From NCBI RefSeq assembly GCF_020037125.1, contig NZ_JAIQDG010000012.1, forward strand, positions 1 to 64,000: 64,000 nt of DNA, given 5' to 3'. Positions 37,745-47,288 of the stretch are shown piece by piece. The notes under the pieces were generated by a model. The model saw only the letters and a list, made by a program, of their open reading frames with translations, searched no databases and was not told where the DNA came from. Positions within the stretch are counted from its first letter, which is position 1. Every line of letters begins with the position of its first letter. The translations under genes were made by a program, and so were the position numbers. The DNA is from Myxococcus sp. RHSTA-1-4. Its GTDB lineage: Bacteria; Myxococcota; Myxococcia; Myxococcales; Myxococcaceae.

Positions 37745-38083
37745 ATGGAGTGCACCCGCTGTGGCGCCTGCTGCGTGGCGCCCGACATCGCCGCGCTGGA
37801 CAAGCCGCTGGGCCTGCGCTGCCCGCACCTCACCGAGGACAACCTCTGCGGCGTGTACGAGCAGCGGCCGTCCGTCTGCCGCGCCTACGAGGCGGACGAG
37901 GTCTGCCGCCTCATCGAGGCGCCGACGCTGGAGGAGCGCGTGCGCAAGTACCTGGACCTCTTCGGCCTCGCCGCCGAGGCCGAGGCCGTGCGCGAGCAGG
38001 GCTGCCCCTCCATGCGCGCCGCCCGCCGCCTGGCCTCCGGGCGGCCGGTGGAAGGCGTGCCTCCCGGCAACCGCCGCGAGTAG
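37745..38083 (+). CDS. YkgJ-family cysteine cluster protein
   Basis: This 112-residue protein begins MECTRCGACCVAPDI, the CxxCxxCC motif of the YkgJ/UPF0153 family, and continues LRCPHLTEDNLCGVYEQRPSVCRAYE, with further conserved cysteines. The family is thought to bind a metal or iron-sulfur cluster; its role is not known. It starts at ATG 37745. Confidence 0.85.
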   Translation: MECTRCGACCVAPDIAALDKPLGLRCPHLTEDNLCGVYEQRPSVCRAYEADEVCRLIEAPTLEERVRKYLDLFGLAAEAEAVREQGCPSMRAARRLASGRPVEGVPPGNRRE

Positions 38084-38138
38084 ACGCTCCACGGCGTCGT
38101 CCCTTGTCCCCGGCGCGCGCGGGCGTTAAGCCCCGGCC

Positions 38139-39110
38139 GTGCGATTCCAACCCAACCAGCCCTTCGTTCCCGCGTCCGGACTGGCCAACGAGCATGCGCA
38201 GACCATCTACGCCTCGCTCGTGCGCCCCACCCACGCACCCATGGTGCGCCGCGAGCGCCGCGAGCTGCCCGACGGGGACTTCGTCGACCTGGACACCTTC
38301 GACGGCCCACGTGGCGCGCCGCACGTGGTGGCGCTCCATGGCCTGGAGGGCTCGTCCCGGGCCGGGTACGTCACCGCCATCCTCCGCGGCGCCGCCGAGC
38401 GCGGCTGGGGCGCCACCGCGCTCAACTTCCGCTCGTGCAGCGGTGAGCCCAACCGGATGGTGCGCCTGTACCACTCGGGTGACACCGGAGACGCGCTGCT
38501 CGTGTTGCGCGAGCTGCGCGCCCGCGTCACCGGTCCCCTCTTCGCCGTGGGCTTCTCGCTGGGCGCCAACGTGCTGTGCCGGCTGCTGGAGGACCAGGGC
38601 GAGGCCGCGCCCGTGGACGCCGCCGCCTCCGTCAGCGCGCCCTATGACCTGGACGCCTGCTGCCGGAGAATCGACGGCTCGAGCCCGTTCGCCCTGCTCT
38701 ACCGGGAGCGCTTCCTGCGCTCGCTGAAGAAGAAGGCGCGCGAGAAGCTGCGGCGCTTCCCCGACGCCTTCGACCGCCGGGCCATGGAGGCCGCGCGCAC
38801 CCTCCGCGCCTTCGACACCGCCGTCACCGCGGCGCTGCATGGTTTCCGCGACGCCGAGCACTACTACGCCGAGGCCGCCTCGGGTCCCCGGCTGGGCGAC
38901 ATCCGCAAGCCCACGCTGCTCCTGAGCGCGGCGGATGACCCGATGCTCGAGGACCCCGTCATCCCTCGCAGCGCCACGGACAACCCGCGCCTGAACGTGG
39001 TGCTGACCGAGCGCGGGGGACACGTGGGCTTCGTCGGGGGCCACTTGCACCGGCCGCACTTCTGGGCGGAGCACCAGGTGCTCGAGTTCTTCGGCACCCT
39101 CGCGCGCTAA
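38139..39110 (+). CDS. YheT-family alpha/beta hydrolase
   Basis: This 323-residue hydrolase has the family start PASGLANEHAQTIYASLVRP, the oxyanion region VALHGLEGSSRAGY, the nucleophile elbow GFSLGANVLCRLLE, the acid in LSAADDPMLED and the catalytic histidine in ERGGHVGFVGG. YheT-like enzymes are predicted esterases of unknown physiological substrate. It starts at GTG 38139. Its stop overlaps the stop of the converging gene by four bases. Confidence 0.88.
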   Translation: MRFQPNQPFVPASGLANEHAQTIYASLVRPTHAPMVRRERRELPDGDFVDLDTFDGPRGAPHVVALHGLEGSSRAGYVTAILRGAAERGWGATALNFRSCSGEPNRMVRLYHSGDTGDALLVLRELRARVTGPLFAVGFSLGANVLCRLLEDQGEAAPVDAAASVSAPYDLDACCRRIDGSSPFALLYRERFLRSLKKKAREKLRRFPDAFDRRAMEAARTLRAFDTAVTAALHGFRDAEHYYAEAASGPRLGDIRKPTLLLSAADDPMLEDPVIPRSATDNPRLNVVLTERGGHVGFVGGHLHRPHFWAEHQVLEFFGTLAR

Positions 39111-39727
39111 CCGAAGGACAGGAGGATGCCCAGCTTCGCGGTGGGCCGCACGCCACGCAGCCTCCAGGGCCGGGCCTCCTCGGGCGCCAACACGCCGCGG
39201 AACGGCTCGTCCAGGTCCTCCATGCCGGGGCCGAACAGCTCCAGGACGCTGAACCCGCCGCGGACGAAGAAGGTGAGCCGCCGGGGCATCCGCACCTCGA
39301 AGCCGAGGAGCGCGCTCGCGTAGTTGTAGCCCACCCGCTCCAGGGAAGGGCTGGGCGGCAGCGTGCGGTCCGCCAGCCTGCGCTCGAGGCCGCGCGCATC
39401 CGCGGGCTCCGCATGGCCCAGCTCCAGGCTCAGCGCCGGCGTCAGCCACCCGCGCATCGGCAGCAACGTGAGCCCCGCGCGCGCGCCGGGGCGGATGCCG
39501 TTGTGCGTGCCGCCCAGGTGCAGCCGCACCATCCTCGTCGGCTGGAAGGACACGGAGAGTCCCGCGCCCTCCGTGACTCCCGCGTCCAGCATCAACCCGA
39601 AGGGCGCGAGCCGCTCCGGGTCCTGCGTCCTGCGCCGGACCTCCCTCAATGGCGCAGGGTCCGCGGCCGGCGCCACCTGCGCTGTCAGCAACACACCCAA
39701 CGCCGTGAGCGCGGACACCGCCCCCAT
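39107..39727 (-). CDS. Secreted beta-barrel-like protein
   Basis: This 206-residue protein starts at ATG 39727, with GGGGAGG eight bases upstream and a signal peptide MGAVSALTALGVLLTAQVAP. The rest has repeated glycine/arginine-rich amphipathic strands with LLSFG at the end, typical of a small outer-membrane barrel. I see no enzyme motif. The upstream frame continues with an unlikely arginine-rich stretch that I exclude. Confidence 0.55.
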   Translation of the reverse strand: MGAVSALTALGVLLTAQVAPAADPAPLREVRRRTQDPERLAPFGLMLDAGVTEGAGLSVSFQPTRMVRLHLGGTHNGIRPGARAGLTLLPMRGWLTPALSLELGHAEPADARGLERRLADRTLPPSPSLERVGYNYASALLGFEVRMPRRLTFFVRGGFSVLELFGPGMEDLDEPFRGVLAPEEARPWRLRGVRPTAKLGILLSFG

Positions 39728-40024
39728 GAACCGCCTCCCCCTCCACACCGCCGCCACCGCCCGACCACGCCGAGCGAACCGTTGCACCCACTGGAGGTGG
39801 ACCGCCCTGCCCCACCGGCCACCCGCCGTGCCCAACGCCCCTGGCCAAAGCATCCGCCGTGCCGAGCCATCGCACGTGAGGAAAGCCTCGCGGCATCAGG
39901 AGGTTATGGCGCGTGTCGCCAGGGCCGCGGGCCCGCGCCAGGGGTGGAACCGGAAAAAACTCCGGCCCTCCAGGGTGACCGTCCTAACGTCCGGTGGGTC
40001 TGTTGATGAGGAGGAACTCCCCCC
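39728..40024. other. Divergent intergenic region
   Basis: This 297-base gap lies between two genes transcribed away from each other. No gene is visible. It has a GC-rich inverted repeat (GCCGCGGGCCCGCGCC near 39925) and, near 39950, a CCGGAAAAAACTCCGG block. Promoters for both genes should lie here; I could not place clear -35 and -10 boxes. Confidence 0.35.
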
Positions 40025-43000
40025 TTGCGCCTGCCAGTCGCCGCAGCCCTGCTCACCCTCGTCGCATGCTCCAAGACGACGGAAGGCCCCACACCCAAAG
40101 TGATTGGGGCCATCAACCCGCTCACCCGGAACGTCACCCCGCCACGCGTCTGCAACGCCCAAGGAGGCGAGCGAGGCTGGCGCATGGAGGTGGCGGGTGA
40201 GCGCTTCGCCCCGATGCCCGGGGACGTGCTCACCGACAATCCGACGGTGGCCATGCCCGAGGTGACGCTCCGCGGCCCCGCCACCCTCACGCTGTCGAGG
40301 GACCGCGTGTTCTTCGTGCGCCCGGAGCTGCTGCTGCTGGACGTGCCCACCCGGGACAGCACGCCCGCGACCGATTTGCCCCCCGGCAGCTACGCGGTGG
40401 AGGTGAAGAACCCCGTGGGCGGCACCGGCTCGCTGCCGGATGCGCTCGTGGTGGTGCCGCCTCCCACGGTGACGCGGGTGCTGCCGCCGCCCAACGGGTA
40501 CTCCTTCGCCTCGGCCAGCCCCATCGTCATCGAGGGGACGGAATTCCAGCCCAACACCTACCCGGCCATCGTCCTGCGCCGGGCGGGCGTGCCCGACCAG
40601 CCGCTGTTCGTCGTCAACGTGGTCTCGCCCACGAGAATCGAGTCGGAGATTCCCCCCGGCACACCCGAGGGCACCTATGACCTGGTGCTCACCAACCCGG
40701 AGGGGTGCTCCTTCACGCTGCCCCAGGCCATCACCATCACCTACGCGAGACTTGGGACGCTGACGCTGGACCCGCGCTTCGGCTGGCAGCTGCGCAACCA
40801 GGCCGTCACCCTCTACAACGCGCCCACCGGCGACGAGCGCACCTTCGCGGCCGGCGCTCCGGACATCTTCCTGGTGGCGCCGCTCAAGACGGCCCCGACG
40901 GAGCTGGTGGACATCCCCCTGCGCCGCGTGGCGGTCGTCTCCCCCAACGAGGTGACGGCGGTGGTGCCCACGTGCTCGGGCCTCGGGGCGGCGCCCATCA
41001 CCGCCCCCGAGTGCCCCAACGGCATCGTCCCCGGCGGCCCCTATGCGCTCCGGGTGGTGGACACCAGCGGCGCCGTGGGCGAGGTGCCGGCCTCCGCCGG
41101 CTTCACCGTGCTGGCCGAGCCCCCGCCCGTCATCAGCTCCATCACCCCCGGCTCCACGGAAGCCGGAGGCCTGGGCAGCGCCCCGCTGACGGTGCTGGGC
41201 GAGAACTTCGGCGCGGGCGCGAAGGTGCAGCTGCTGAAGCAGCTCGCGAGCGGCAACGTGCTGGCGTGTGACCTGCCCTCCACCGGCACCCCCACCGCCA
41301 CGCAGCTCCAGGCGCTGGTGCCCGGCACCGTCGCGGCCACCAGCTGCGTCCAGTACACGTCCACCGGCACGCAGGTGGAGGGCAACACGGAGGCGCTCAC
41401 CCTCGCCCCCGGCCTCTACGTGGTGCGCGTGCAGAACACCACCGACCCGGCCTTCGCCAACTACTCGGGCCTGGTCGTCACCAACGCGTCCGCCAACCCG
41501 CTGGTGGGCCCCCGCTTCAGCACGCGCATGGGCACGGCGCGCGCGGACTTCCCGCTCGTCACCGCCACGGACGACCTGGGCCAGCCCTTCATGTACGCCC
41601 TGGGCGGCGTCACCCGCGAGGTGGTGGACGGCGCGGGGCAGCTGCGCACGCTGTCCTCGGTGGAGGTGGCGCAGGTGACGCTCTTCGGTGACCTGGCCGG
41701 CGCGTGCGAGGGCACCACCTGCACCTTCCGCACGCTGGCCTCCACGCCGCTCGGCGTGGGCCGGCGGCTCGCGGCGGACGGCTCGGGCACCCCGAACGCG
41801 ACGCCCACGCCCCGAAGTGGCCACACCGCGGTGGTGCGGACCGTGAAGGGGGACACCTCGTACCTCTTCCTCATCGGCGGCGTGGACGAGACGGGCGCGG
41901 CGCAGTCCTTCGTGGAGCGCGCGCAGGTGCTGCGCGCCGCGGACGCTCCGGCGCTGGCGCAGCCCGCGACGACCACGGAGGAGGGAGCCACGCTGCCCGC
42001 GGGCACCTTCTACTACCGGGTGTCCGCGCTGCTGCGTGAGGACGACCCGAAGAACCCCGGCGGAGAGACACTGCCGTCGGACGAGTACTCGGTGAAGAAC
42101 CTGAGCACGGGCACCGTGGTGCAGCTGGCCTGGCCGTGTCAGCCGGCGGCGGCGCGGTACCGCGTCTACCGCACGGCCACCCCGGACCAGACCTCCGGCA
42201 CCGAGGTGCTCCTGGACGAGGTGGCCGCTCCGGACTGCGCCGGCACGCCGCTGCCCCAGGTGACGTGGCGGGACACCGGCGCGCTCCAGCCGCAGGACGG
42301 CGCGCCCCGCCCGCTGCCTCCCGGGGCCCTGGGCCGCTGGGTGCGCTTCGCCAACGGGCTCAACGTGGCGCGCGGCCAGGCGGCCACGCAGCCGGTGGGA
42401 GACGAGGTGTACGTCACCGGCGGCTTCTGCTCGACGGTGGACGCCAACTGCCCCGGCGCGGGCGCCTCGGTCGCCAGCCTGGAGCGGGCCACCTTCGTCG
42501 ACGACGCGACGACGGGCCCGCGCCTGGGAGACTTCACCCTGCTCTCGGCCGGTAACTCGCTGAACGCGGCGCGGCGCCGTCACTCGCTCGCCGTGGCCAG
42601 CGCCACCACCGCTCCGGCGTCCTTCGCTTCCACCAGCCCGGACAACCGGCAGGACGTGTGGCTGGTGGTGGTGGGCGGAGACCAGGGCGGCGCGCCGCTG
42701 AACAACGCGACGGCTCCCGACGCTGTCTTCGAGGTGGCGAAGGTGAGGGACGCGAGCGGCCTCGTCGCCGCGCCCACCTTCACCGGCATCGACAACCGCA
42801 ACAGCGCGAACCACGGCGGCTGGGCGTACGTGGCGGCCAACGGCCTCTTCGTGGGCGGCGCCACCGGAGGGACGACCGCGGCCTTCCGCTCCGGCAACCT
42901 GTGCCCGGCGGGCAACGCTCCGGTGCCGTGTGCCAACGCCGGCAGCTTCAACGACAACCTGAACGCCACGGGGTTGGGCGGCAGCTACCAGGACGGCGCC

Positions 43001-43123
43001 GCGCGCTACCTCAACGGCAACGTCCTCTTCCGCGCCTACATCTACGTGGCCGGCGGCTTCCCCGGAGACACCCAGCTCCAGGGCGCCACTCCCTCGGCCA
43101 CCGTGGAATCCCTGCTGTACTAG
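40025..43123 (+). CDS. Large IPT/TIG and Kelch-like surface lipoprotein
   Basis: This 1032-residue lipoprotein starts at a TTG with AGGAGGAA ten bases upstream. Its signal peptide ends in LTLVAC, so cysteine 15 is the likely lipid anchor. Residues about 140-480 carry IPT/TIG-like immunoglobulin-fold repeats (e.g. VISSITPGSTEAGGLGSAPL, LTVLGENFGAGA). The C-terminal half has Kelch-like segments (FMYALGGVTREV, YLFLIGGVDETG, YIYVAGGFPGD) and an FYYRVSALL Fn3-like stretch. It is probably a surface-exposed binding or adhesion protein. A small barrel protein is encoded next, possibly for its display. Confidence 0.7.
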   Translation: MRLPVAAALLTLVACSKTTEGPTPKVIGAINPLTRNVTPPRVCNAQGGERGWRMEVAGERFAPMPGDVLTDNPTVAMPEVTLRGPATLTLSRDRVFFVRPELLLLDVPTRDSTPATDLPPGSYAVEVKNPVGGTGSLPDALVVVPPPTVTRVLPPPNGYSFASASPIVIEGTEFQPNTYPAIVLRRAGVPDQPLFVVNVVSPTRIESEIPPGTPEGTYDLVLTNPEGCSFTLPQAITITYARLGTLTLDPRFGWQLRNQAVTLYNAPTGDERTFAAGAPDIFLVAPLKTAPTELVDIPLRRVAVVSPNEVTAVVPTCSGLGAAPITAPECPNGIVPGGPYALRVVDTSGAVGEVPASAGFTVLAEPPPVISSITPGSTEAGGLGSAPLTVLGENFGAGAKVQLLKQLASGNVLACDLPSTGTPTATQLQALVPGTVAATSCVQYTSTGTQVEGNTEALTLAPGLYVVRVQNTTDPAFANYSGLVVTNASANPLVGPRFSTRMGTARADFPLVTATDDLGQPFMYALGGVTREVVDGAGQLRTLSSVEVAQVTLFGDLAGACEGTTCTFRTLASTPLGVGRRLAADGSGTPNATPTPRSGHTAVVRTVKGDTSYLFLIGGVDETGAAQSFVERAQVLRAADAPALAQPATTTEEGATLPAGTFYYRVSALLREDDPKNPGGETLPSDEYSVKNLSTGTVVQLAWPCQPAAARYRVYRTATPDQTSGTEVLLDEVAAPDCAGTPLPQVTWRDTGALQPQDGAPRPLPPGALGRWVRFANGLNVARGQAATQPVGDEVYVTGGFCSTVDANCPGAGASVASLERATFVDDATTGPRLGDFTLLSAGNSLNAARRRHSLAVASATTAPASFASTSPDNRQDVWLVVVGGDQGGAPLNNATAPDAVFEVAKVRDASGLVAAPTFTGIDNRNSANHGGWAYVAANGLFVGGATGGTTAAFRSGNLCPAGNAPVPCANAGSFNDNLNATGLGGSYQDGAARYLNGNVLFRAYIYVAGGFPGDTQLQGATPSATVESLLY

Positions 43124-43144
43124 CCCTCGCGGAGCGACTGAACC

Positions 43145-43780
43145 ATGAACGCCCTTGCCCTGCTCGTCGCGCTCACCGCACTCGCCTCCGCCGAACCCGG
43201 GTCACCACCCGAGGCCACGGCGGACTCCACGCCCCCGGCTGGCAGCATCCTGCTCGCCCCCAAGGTGGGCGTCTTCAAGTCCACCACGCCGCTGGACGCC
43301 GACCTCTTCCTCGCCGCGGAGGTGGGCTACGTCACCCCGCTGCTGGAGCGGCGCCTCGCGGTGGTGCTGGAGGTGAACTACCACCGGCCCAAGGTGTCGG
43401 GCACGCTGACGGACCCGCAGCTCGGCGGCTTCGACGCGGAGCCTCCGGATGGGAGCTACTCGGTCGCCGTGCGCGAGGTGGCCTTCCTGCTGTCGGCCGT
43501 GTTCCGCTTCGAGCAGGCGCTCGGCTCGCTCACGCCCTACGTGGGTGGCGGGCCCGGCCTCTACCTGCACCGCGCCACCTCGGACATGTTCGGCACCGTG
43601 GCCTCGGAGAGCGACGGTGGCTTCGGCCTGCAGGCGCTGGCCGGACTGGAGATGCCGCTGGGCCCCGGCGGCGCCTTCTTCGAGGCGCACTACCACTTCT
43701 CCCCGGTGGACTTCGTCTCCACGGGCGACGTGAATGTGGGCGGCTTCCTCGCGAGCGTGGGCTACCGCCTGCGGCTGTAG
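43145..43780 (+). CDS. Outer-membrane beta-barrel protein
   Basis: This 211-residue protein has a signal peptide (MNALALLVALTALASAEP). Its strands alternate as in small outer-membrane barrels, with LTPYVGGGPGLYLHRAT and a C-terminal VGYRLRL. It starts 21 bases after the TIG lipoprotein with GGAGCG upstream, so the two genes are likely co-transcribed. Its function is unknown. Confidence 0.6.
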   Translation: MNALALLVALTALASAEPGSPPEATADSTPPAGSILLAPKVGVFKSTTPLDADLFLAAEVGYVTPLLERRLAVVLEVNYHRPKVSGTLTDPQLGGFDAEPPDGSYSVAVREVAFLLSAVFRFEQALGSLTPYVGGGPGLYLHRATSDMFGTVASESDGGFGLQALAGLEMPLGPGGAFFEAHYHFSPVDFVSTGDVNVGGFLASVGYRLRL

Positions 43781-43790
43781 GCCGGCGCCG

Positions 43791-44786
43791 TCAGAAGCTC
43801 CCCGCCATCCCTCCGACGAGGCTCCCACCCGGCGTGGCGCCCAGCATGGGCGTCACCCGCACGCCGGAAGGCCGCTCCGTGAGCAGCGAGGCCTTCCGGC
43901 GTGAAAAGTGATGGGAGACCTCGTAGCCGATGGCCGCGCCCAGCACGGCGCCAATCGGGCCGGCGATGGCGAGGGCGGTGCCGTTGCCAAAGGCGATGGT
44001 GGGCATGGTTCCGACGACGCCGATGCCCATCCCCATCGCCGAGCCGAGGTAGGCCGCCCAGAGCTTCCCCTCGCCGCCCAGCAGGCTCCCCATCGCCCAG
44101 GCTCCAACGGGCGCTGTGGCCGAGACGCTCAGCATGGTGACGAGGAACGACGTGAGCACGCACATCCGCTCCTGCGTCCGGAGGCATTCGGTCCCGGTGA
44201 GGAGCTCCACCAGGGCCAGGCCGCCCAGCGTCGCCGCGCCGGCCCCCGCCACGTCGAGGAGGGAACGGAACATCGGCACCGCCAACGGCTCCTGCACCAG
44301 GCGCGGAGAGAACCGGGGTGCCGGTGACGCCGGGAGGAGCCCCGGTCTGGTGGGAGCGTCCTCCGCGGAGTCACCGAGGGGCTCGGTGGGGACGTCCTCC
44401 GAGAAGTCACCAAGGGGCTCGGCAGGGACGTCATTCCCAGGGTCACCGCGGGGCTCGGCGGGCGTGTCCCACGCGGAGTCGCCGATGGAACCGGAGGGGG
44501 CATCCTCCGCGGTGTGTCGCGGAAACTCAGCGGGCGCGTCCTCCTCGGTGTGGTGGGCGGGCACGGACGGCGACTCTTCCATGAGCGGAGGCAGCGGCGC
44601 TCCGGGGTAGCCGAGGGGCTCGAACGGCGCATCATCTCCGGACGTGGACTCCGGCGCCGCTCCAGCCTCCGGATACGGGCTCCATGCGTCGTCTCGCACG
44701 GCCGGCTCCTCCGGGGTCTGCGCCCGGCCGAGTCCCGGGACGAACACGAGGACCAGCAGGAGCATCGCGAGGCGGGAAACACTCAT
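43791..44786 (-). CDS. Secreted protein with acidic D-x-P repeats and glycine-rich membrane-like C-terminus
   Basis: This 331-residue protein has a signal peptide (SRLAMLLLVLVFVPGLGRAQ). Residues about 70-145 contain imperfect decapeptide-like repeats around EDVPTEPLGDSAED and DVPAEPLGDFSED. The C-terminal half is rich in glycine and alanine with four hydrophobic stretches, including GVVGTMPTIAFGNGTALAI and GPIGAVLGAAIGYEV, which could insert in a membrane. I recognise no family. Confidence 0.5.
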   Translation of the reverse strand: MSVSRLAMLLLVLVFVPGLGRAQTPEEPAVRDDAWSPYPEAGAAPESTSGDDAPFEPLGYPGAPLPPLMEESPSVPAHHTEEDAPAEFPRHTAEDAPSGSIGDSAWDTPAEPRGDPGNDVPAEPLGDFSEDVPTEPLGDSAEDAPTRPGLLPASPAPRFSPRLVQEPLAVPMFRSLLDVAGAGAATLGGLALVELLTGTECLRTQERMCVLTSFLVTMLSVSATAPVGAWAMGSLLGGEGKLWAAYLGSAMGMGIGVVGTMPTIAFGNGTALAIAGPIGAVLGAAIGYEVSHHFSRRKASLLTERPSGVRVTPMLGATPGGSLVGGMAGSF

Positions 44787-44886
44787 GGCCTCAGCGTAGC
44801 CGCGAGCACCGGCGGGTGCCTATGCCACCCCAGGTCCTTGGGCGTCCAACCTCCTCGCCGGCCGAGCCCCCCGGGACGCGCTCGCG

Positions 44887-45294
44887 TCAGGCCCGCCCGA
44901 CGGGAGTGCGCAGCACGCGAATCAGGTCCTGCGCAAGCAGGTCCTGCATGGCCTGCTTCAGCGCGCCGAGCATCTGGTGGAGCGCCTCGGCGGTATCGCC
45001 GTAGGCCTCGCGCACCCGCTCGTGACGGCCGTCGAAGATGCGCAGGCGTCCCGGCACGAGCGCGATGACGGGCAGCCCGGGGTGGCGCTTGCGCAGCAGT
45101 CCGAGGAAGAGCGGGTGGTCCTCGTCCGGCCTGCGGAGGTCCACCACCACCAGCGCCGGTGGCGTGGTGGTGATGGCGGCGAAGGCGTCATCCGTGTCCC
45201 CCGTCGCGGAGACGGACAGCCCCGGCTCCGCGAGCATGCGCCTCAGCAATTCGCGCGAGGCGCTGTGGGGACTGACGATGAGGACACGACGCAT
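44887..45294 (-). CDS. Response-regulator receiver-like protein
   Basis: This 135-residue single-domain protein starts MRRVLIVSPHSASRELLRRM and has a receiver pattern: a beta-strand, an aspartate in VVVDLRRPDE as the likely phosphorylation site, and PVIALVPGRL. A C-terminal helical extension replaces the usual lysine-containing loop. No partner kinase is encoded next to it. Whether it is phosphorylated is uncertain because the N-terminal acidic pair of typical receivers is S-P-H here. Confidence 0.6.
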   Translation of the reverse strand: MRRVLIVSPHSASRELLRRMLAEPGLSVSATGDTDDAFAAITTTPPALVVVDLRRPDEDHPLFLGLLRKRHPGLPVIALVPGRLRIFDGRHERVREAYGDTAEALHQMLGALKQAMQDLLAQDLIRVLRTPVGRA

Positions 45295-45307
45295 CTTGCC
45301 GCTGAAT

Positions 45308-45760
45308 CTAGCCCTTCCACACCGCGATTGCGGCGCCCGCGAAGGCGACCGCCGAGCCCAGCACCCGGGCGAGCGTGGCCGGACGCCCTTCCACCAGGGC
45401 GTCCCAGATGAGGCTGGTGAGGAGCTGCGCGGCCATCAGCAGGAGCACGGACTGCACCGCGCCCAGCCGCCCGATGGCCGCCGGCATTCCGAGGACGATG
45501 AGCACACCGCACAGGCCCGGCAGCAGGTGCCACGGGGTGAAGCCGTCGAAGAAGCGGCCCTGGGCACCCGAGGAATCGGCCATCAGCCCTGGCACATAGC
45601 GTGCGACCGCGTACACACCGAAGGTGGCCACGGTCGCCACAACCATGTTCACGAGGACGGCGCTGAGCAGGCCCCATTGGCCGGCGAAGCGGCGGTTGAG
45701 ACCGGCCTGAGCCACCACGGCCAGGCCACACAGCAGGGGAACGAGCGAGATGAGACGCAT
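45308..45760 (-). CDS. YdcZ/DUF606-family membrane transporter
   Basis: This 150-residue protein has four to five hydrophobic helices and the motifs GLNRRFAGQWG, TPWHLLPGLCGVLIVLGMPA and QLLTSLIWDALVEG. This matches the small drug/metabolite-type DMT proteins of the YdcZ (DUF606) family. I start it at ATG 45760. It is 13 bases from the receiver-like gene on the same strand, so they may be co-expressed. Confidence 0.7.
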   Translation of the reverse strand: MRLISLVPLLCGLAVVAQAGLNRRFAGQWGLLSAVLVNMVVATVATFGVYAVARYVPGLMADSSGAQGRFFDGFTPWHLLPGLCGVLIVLGMPAAIGRLGAVQSVLLLMAAQLLTSLIWDALVEGRPATLARVLGSAVAFAGAAIAVWKG

Positions 45761-45907
45761 GCCGCGCGCTGGGTACCGTGAACGCCTGCTCGCCGCAAGC
45801 AACGGCTGAGGCCCAGGGTGCCGAGGGGACGGGCGATGGCCCTACCTTCCAGGTATTCTTGGTGGTGGCGAAACGCGGCTTGACGGGCTACTTCCCCCAC
45901 CGCGCGA

Positions 45908-47287
45908 ATGGCCAACCCCACCGAGCTCCACTTCGACTGCGGCACCCTGGTGGTACCCGTCCTGCCGGATGACGCACGCCTGCTCGCCCTGTTCCAGAAG
46001 GACGGGCGCACCGGGGTGTACCGCGCGCCGGCATGGCACTACCGCGACGTGGTGCTGCGGCTGCGCGAGCTGGGCCTGCCGTACGAGGACAAGGCGAAGC
46101 GCTTCGAGCCGCTGGAGCTGGCCCTCACCTCCCCCATCAACCCCTTCCCCCATCAGCGCGCGGCGCTGGACGCGTGGACGCGGGCGGGAGGCAGGGGCCT
46201 GGTGGAGCTGCCCACGGGCGCGGGCAAGACGCTGCTGGCGGTGCTGGCCATTGCCCACGTGAAGCGCCCCACCCTGGTCGTCGTCCCCACTCTGGACTTG
46301 ATGGCGCAGTGGCAGGGCGTGCTGTCCCGCCACTTCTCCGTGCCGGTGGGCCTGCTGGGGGGGGGCGTGAGTGACAGGCAGCCGCTGACGGTGACGACGT
46401 ACGACTCGGCGGCCTTGCAGACGGAGTTCCACGGCAACCGCTTCGGGCTGCTCATCTGCGACGAGTGCCACCACCTGCCGGCACCCAGCTACCGCTTCGT
46501 GGCGGAGGGCTCGCTGGCGCCGTACCGGCTGGGCCTCACCGCGACGCTGGAGCGCACGGACGGTGGCGAGCGCGTCTGCGAGGAGTTGCTGGGCCCGCGC
46601 GTGCACCGCTCGGACATCCGCGAGCTGCAAGGGGAGTACCTGGCGCCCTACGAGGTGAAGCGGGTGGAGGTGCCGCTGACGCCGGACGAGAAGGCCCGCT
46701 ACGACGCGGCGCGCGCGCTCTACGTGGGCTTCGTGCGGAGGCTGGGGGTGCAGCTCTCCGCGCCGGACGGGTGGGCGCGCTTCCTGGCGCAGAGCCAGCG
46801 CAGCGACGAGGGCCGCGCCGCGTACCGGGCCTACCGCGAGCAGCGCCGGATTGCCCTCACCTCCAGCGCCAAGCAGGAGGTGCTGTGGCGCATCCTGCTG
46901 GAGCACCGCGAGGACCGCGTCCTCGTCTTCACCGACGACAACGAGACCGTCTACACGCTGGCGCGGCGTCTCTTGCTGCCCGCCCTCACGCACCACACGC
47001 CGGTGCCGGAGCGCAAGGCGCTGCTGGCGGCCTTCGCGAGCGGCGAGTTGCCGGTGCTCCTCACGTCGCGCGTGCTCAACGAGGGCGTGGACGTGCCGGA
47101 CGCGCGCGTGGGCGTGGTGCTCAGCGGCAGCGGCAGCGTGCGCGAGCACGTGCAGCGGCTGGGGCGCATCCTCCGCAAGCGCCCGGGAAAGCGGGCGCTG
47201 CTGTACGAGGTGTGCTCGGCGCAGACGGCGGAGAGCGGCATCAGCGAGCGGCGGCGTCAGCACGGCGCCTACCAGGGGGAGGCCTGA
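45908..47287 (+). CDS. XPB-like SF2 DNA helicase
   Basis: This 459-residue helicase has SF2 motifs: Q-like NPFPHQRAALDAW, Walker A LPTGAGKTLL, motif II ICDECHHL (DECH), GLTATLERTDG, and the C-terminal VLTSRVLNEGVDVP and QRLGRILRKRPGK. The compact length and the XPB-like order match the archaeal/bacterial XPB enzymes. The next gene encodes DUF790, the Bax1 nuclease partner of archaeal XPB, so the two probably form a helicase-nuclease pair for repair. Confidence 0.85.
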   Translation: MANPTELHFDCGTLVVPVLPDDARLLALFQKDGRTGVYRAPAWHYRDVVLRLRELGLPYEDKAKRFEPLELALTSPINPFPHQRAALDAWTRAGGRGLVELPTGAGKTLLAVLAIAHVKRPTLVVVPTLDLMAQWQGVLSRHFSVPVGLLGGGVSDRQPLTVTTYDSAALQTEFHGNRFGLLICDECHHLPAPSYRFVAEGSLAPYRLGLTATLERTDGGERVCEELLGPRVHRSDIRELQGEYLAPYEVKRVEVPLTPDEKARYDAARALYVGFVRRLGVQLSAPDGWARFLAQSQRSDEGRAAYRAYREQRRIALTSSAKQEVLWRILLEHREDRVLVFTDDNETVYTLARRLLLPALTHHTPVPERKALLAAFASGELPVLLTSRVLNEGVDVPDARVGVVLSGSGSVREHVQRLGRILRKRPGKRALLYEVCSAQTAESGISERRRQHGAYQGEA

Positions 47288-47288
47288 C

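Noticed and set aside
39896-42814. Nearly 1000-codon frame on the minus strand across the TIG lipoprotein
   Set aside because: It is antisense to a protein with signal peptide and TIG motifs; the composition is glycine/arginine-heavy with no domain.
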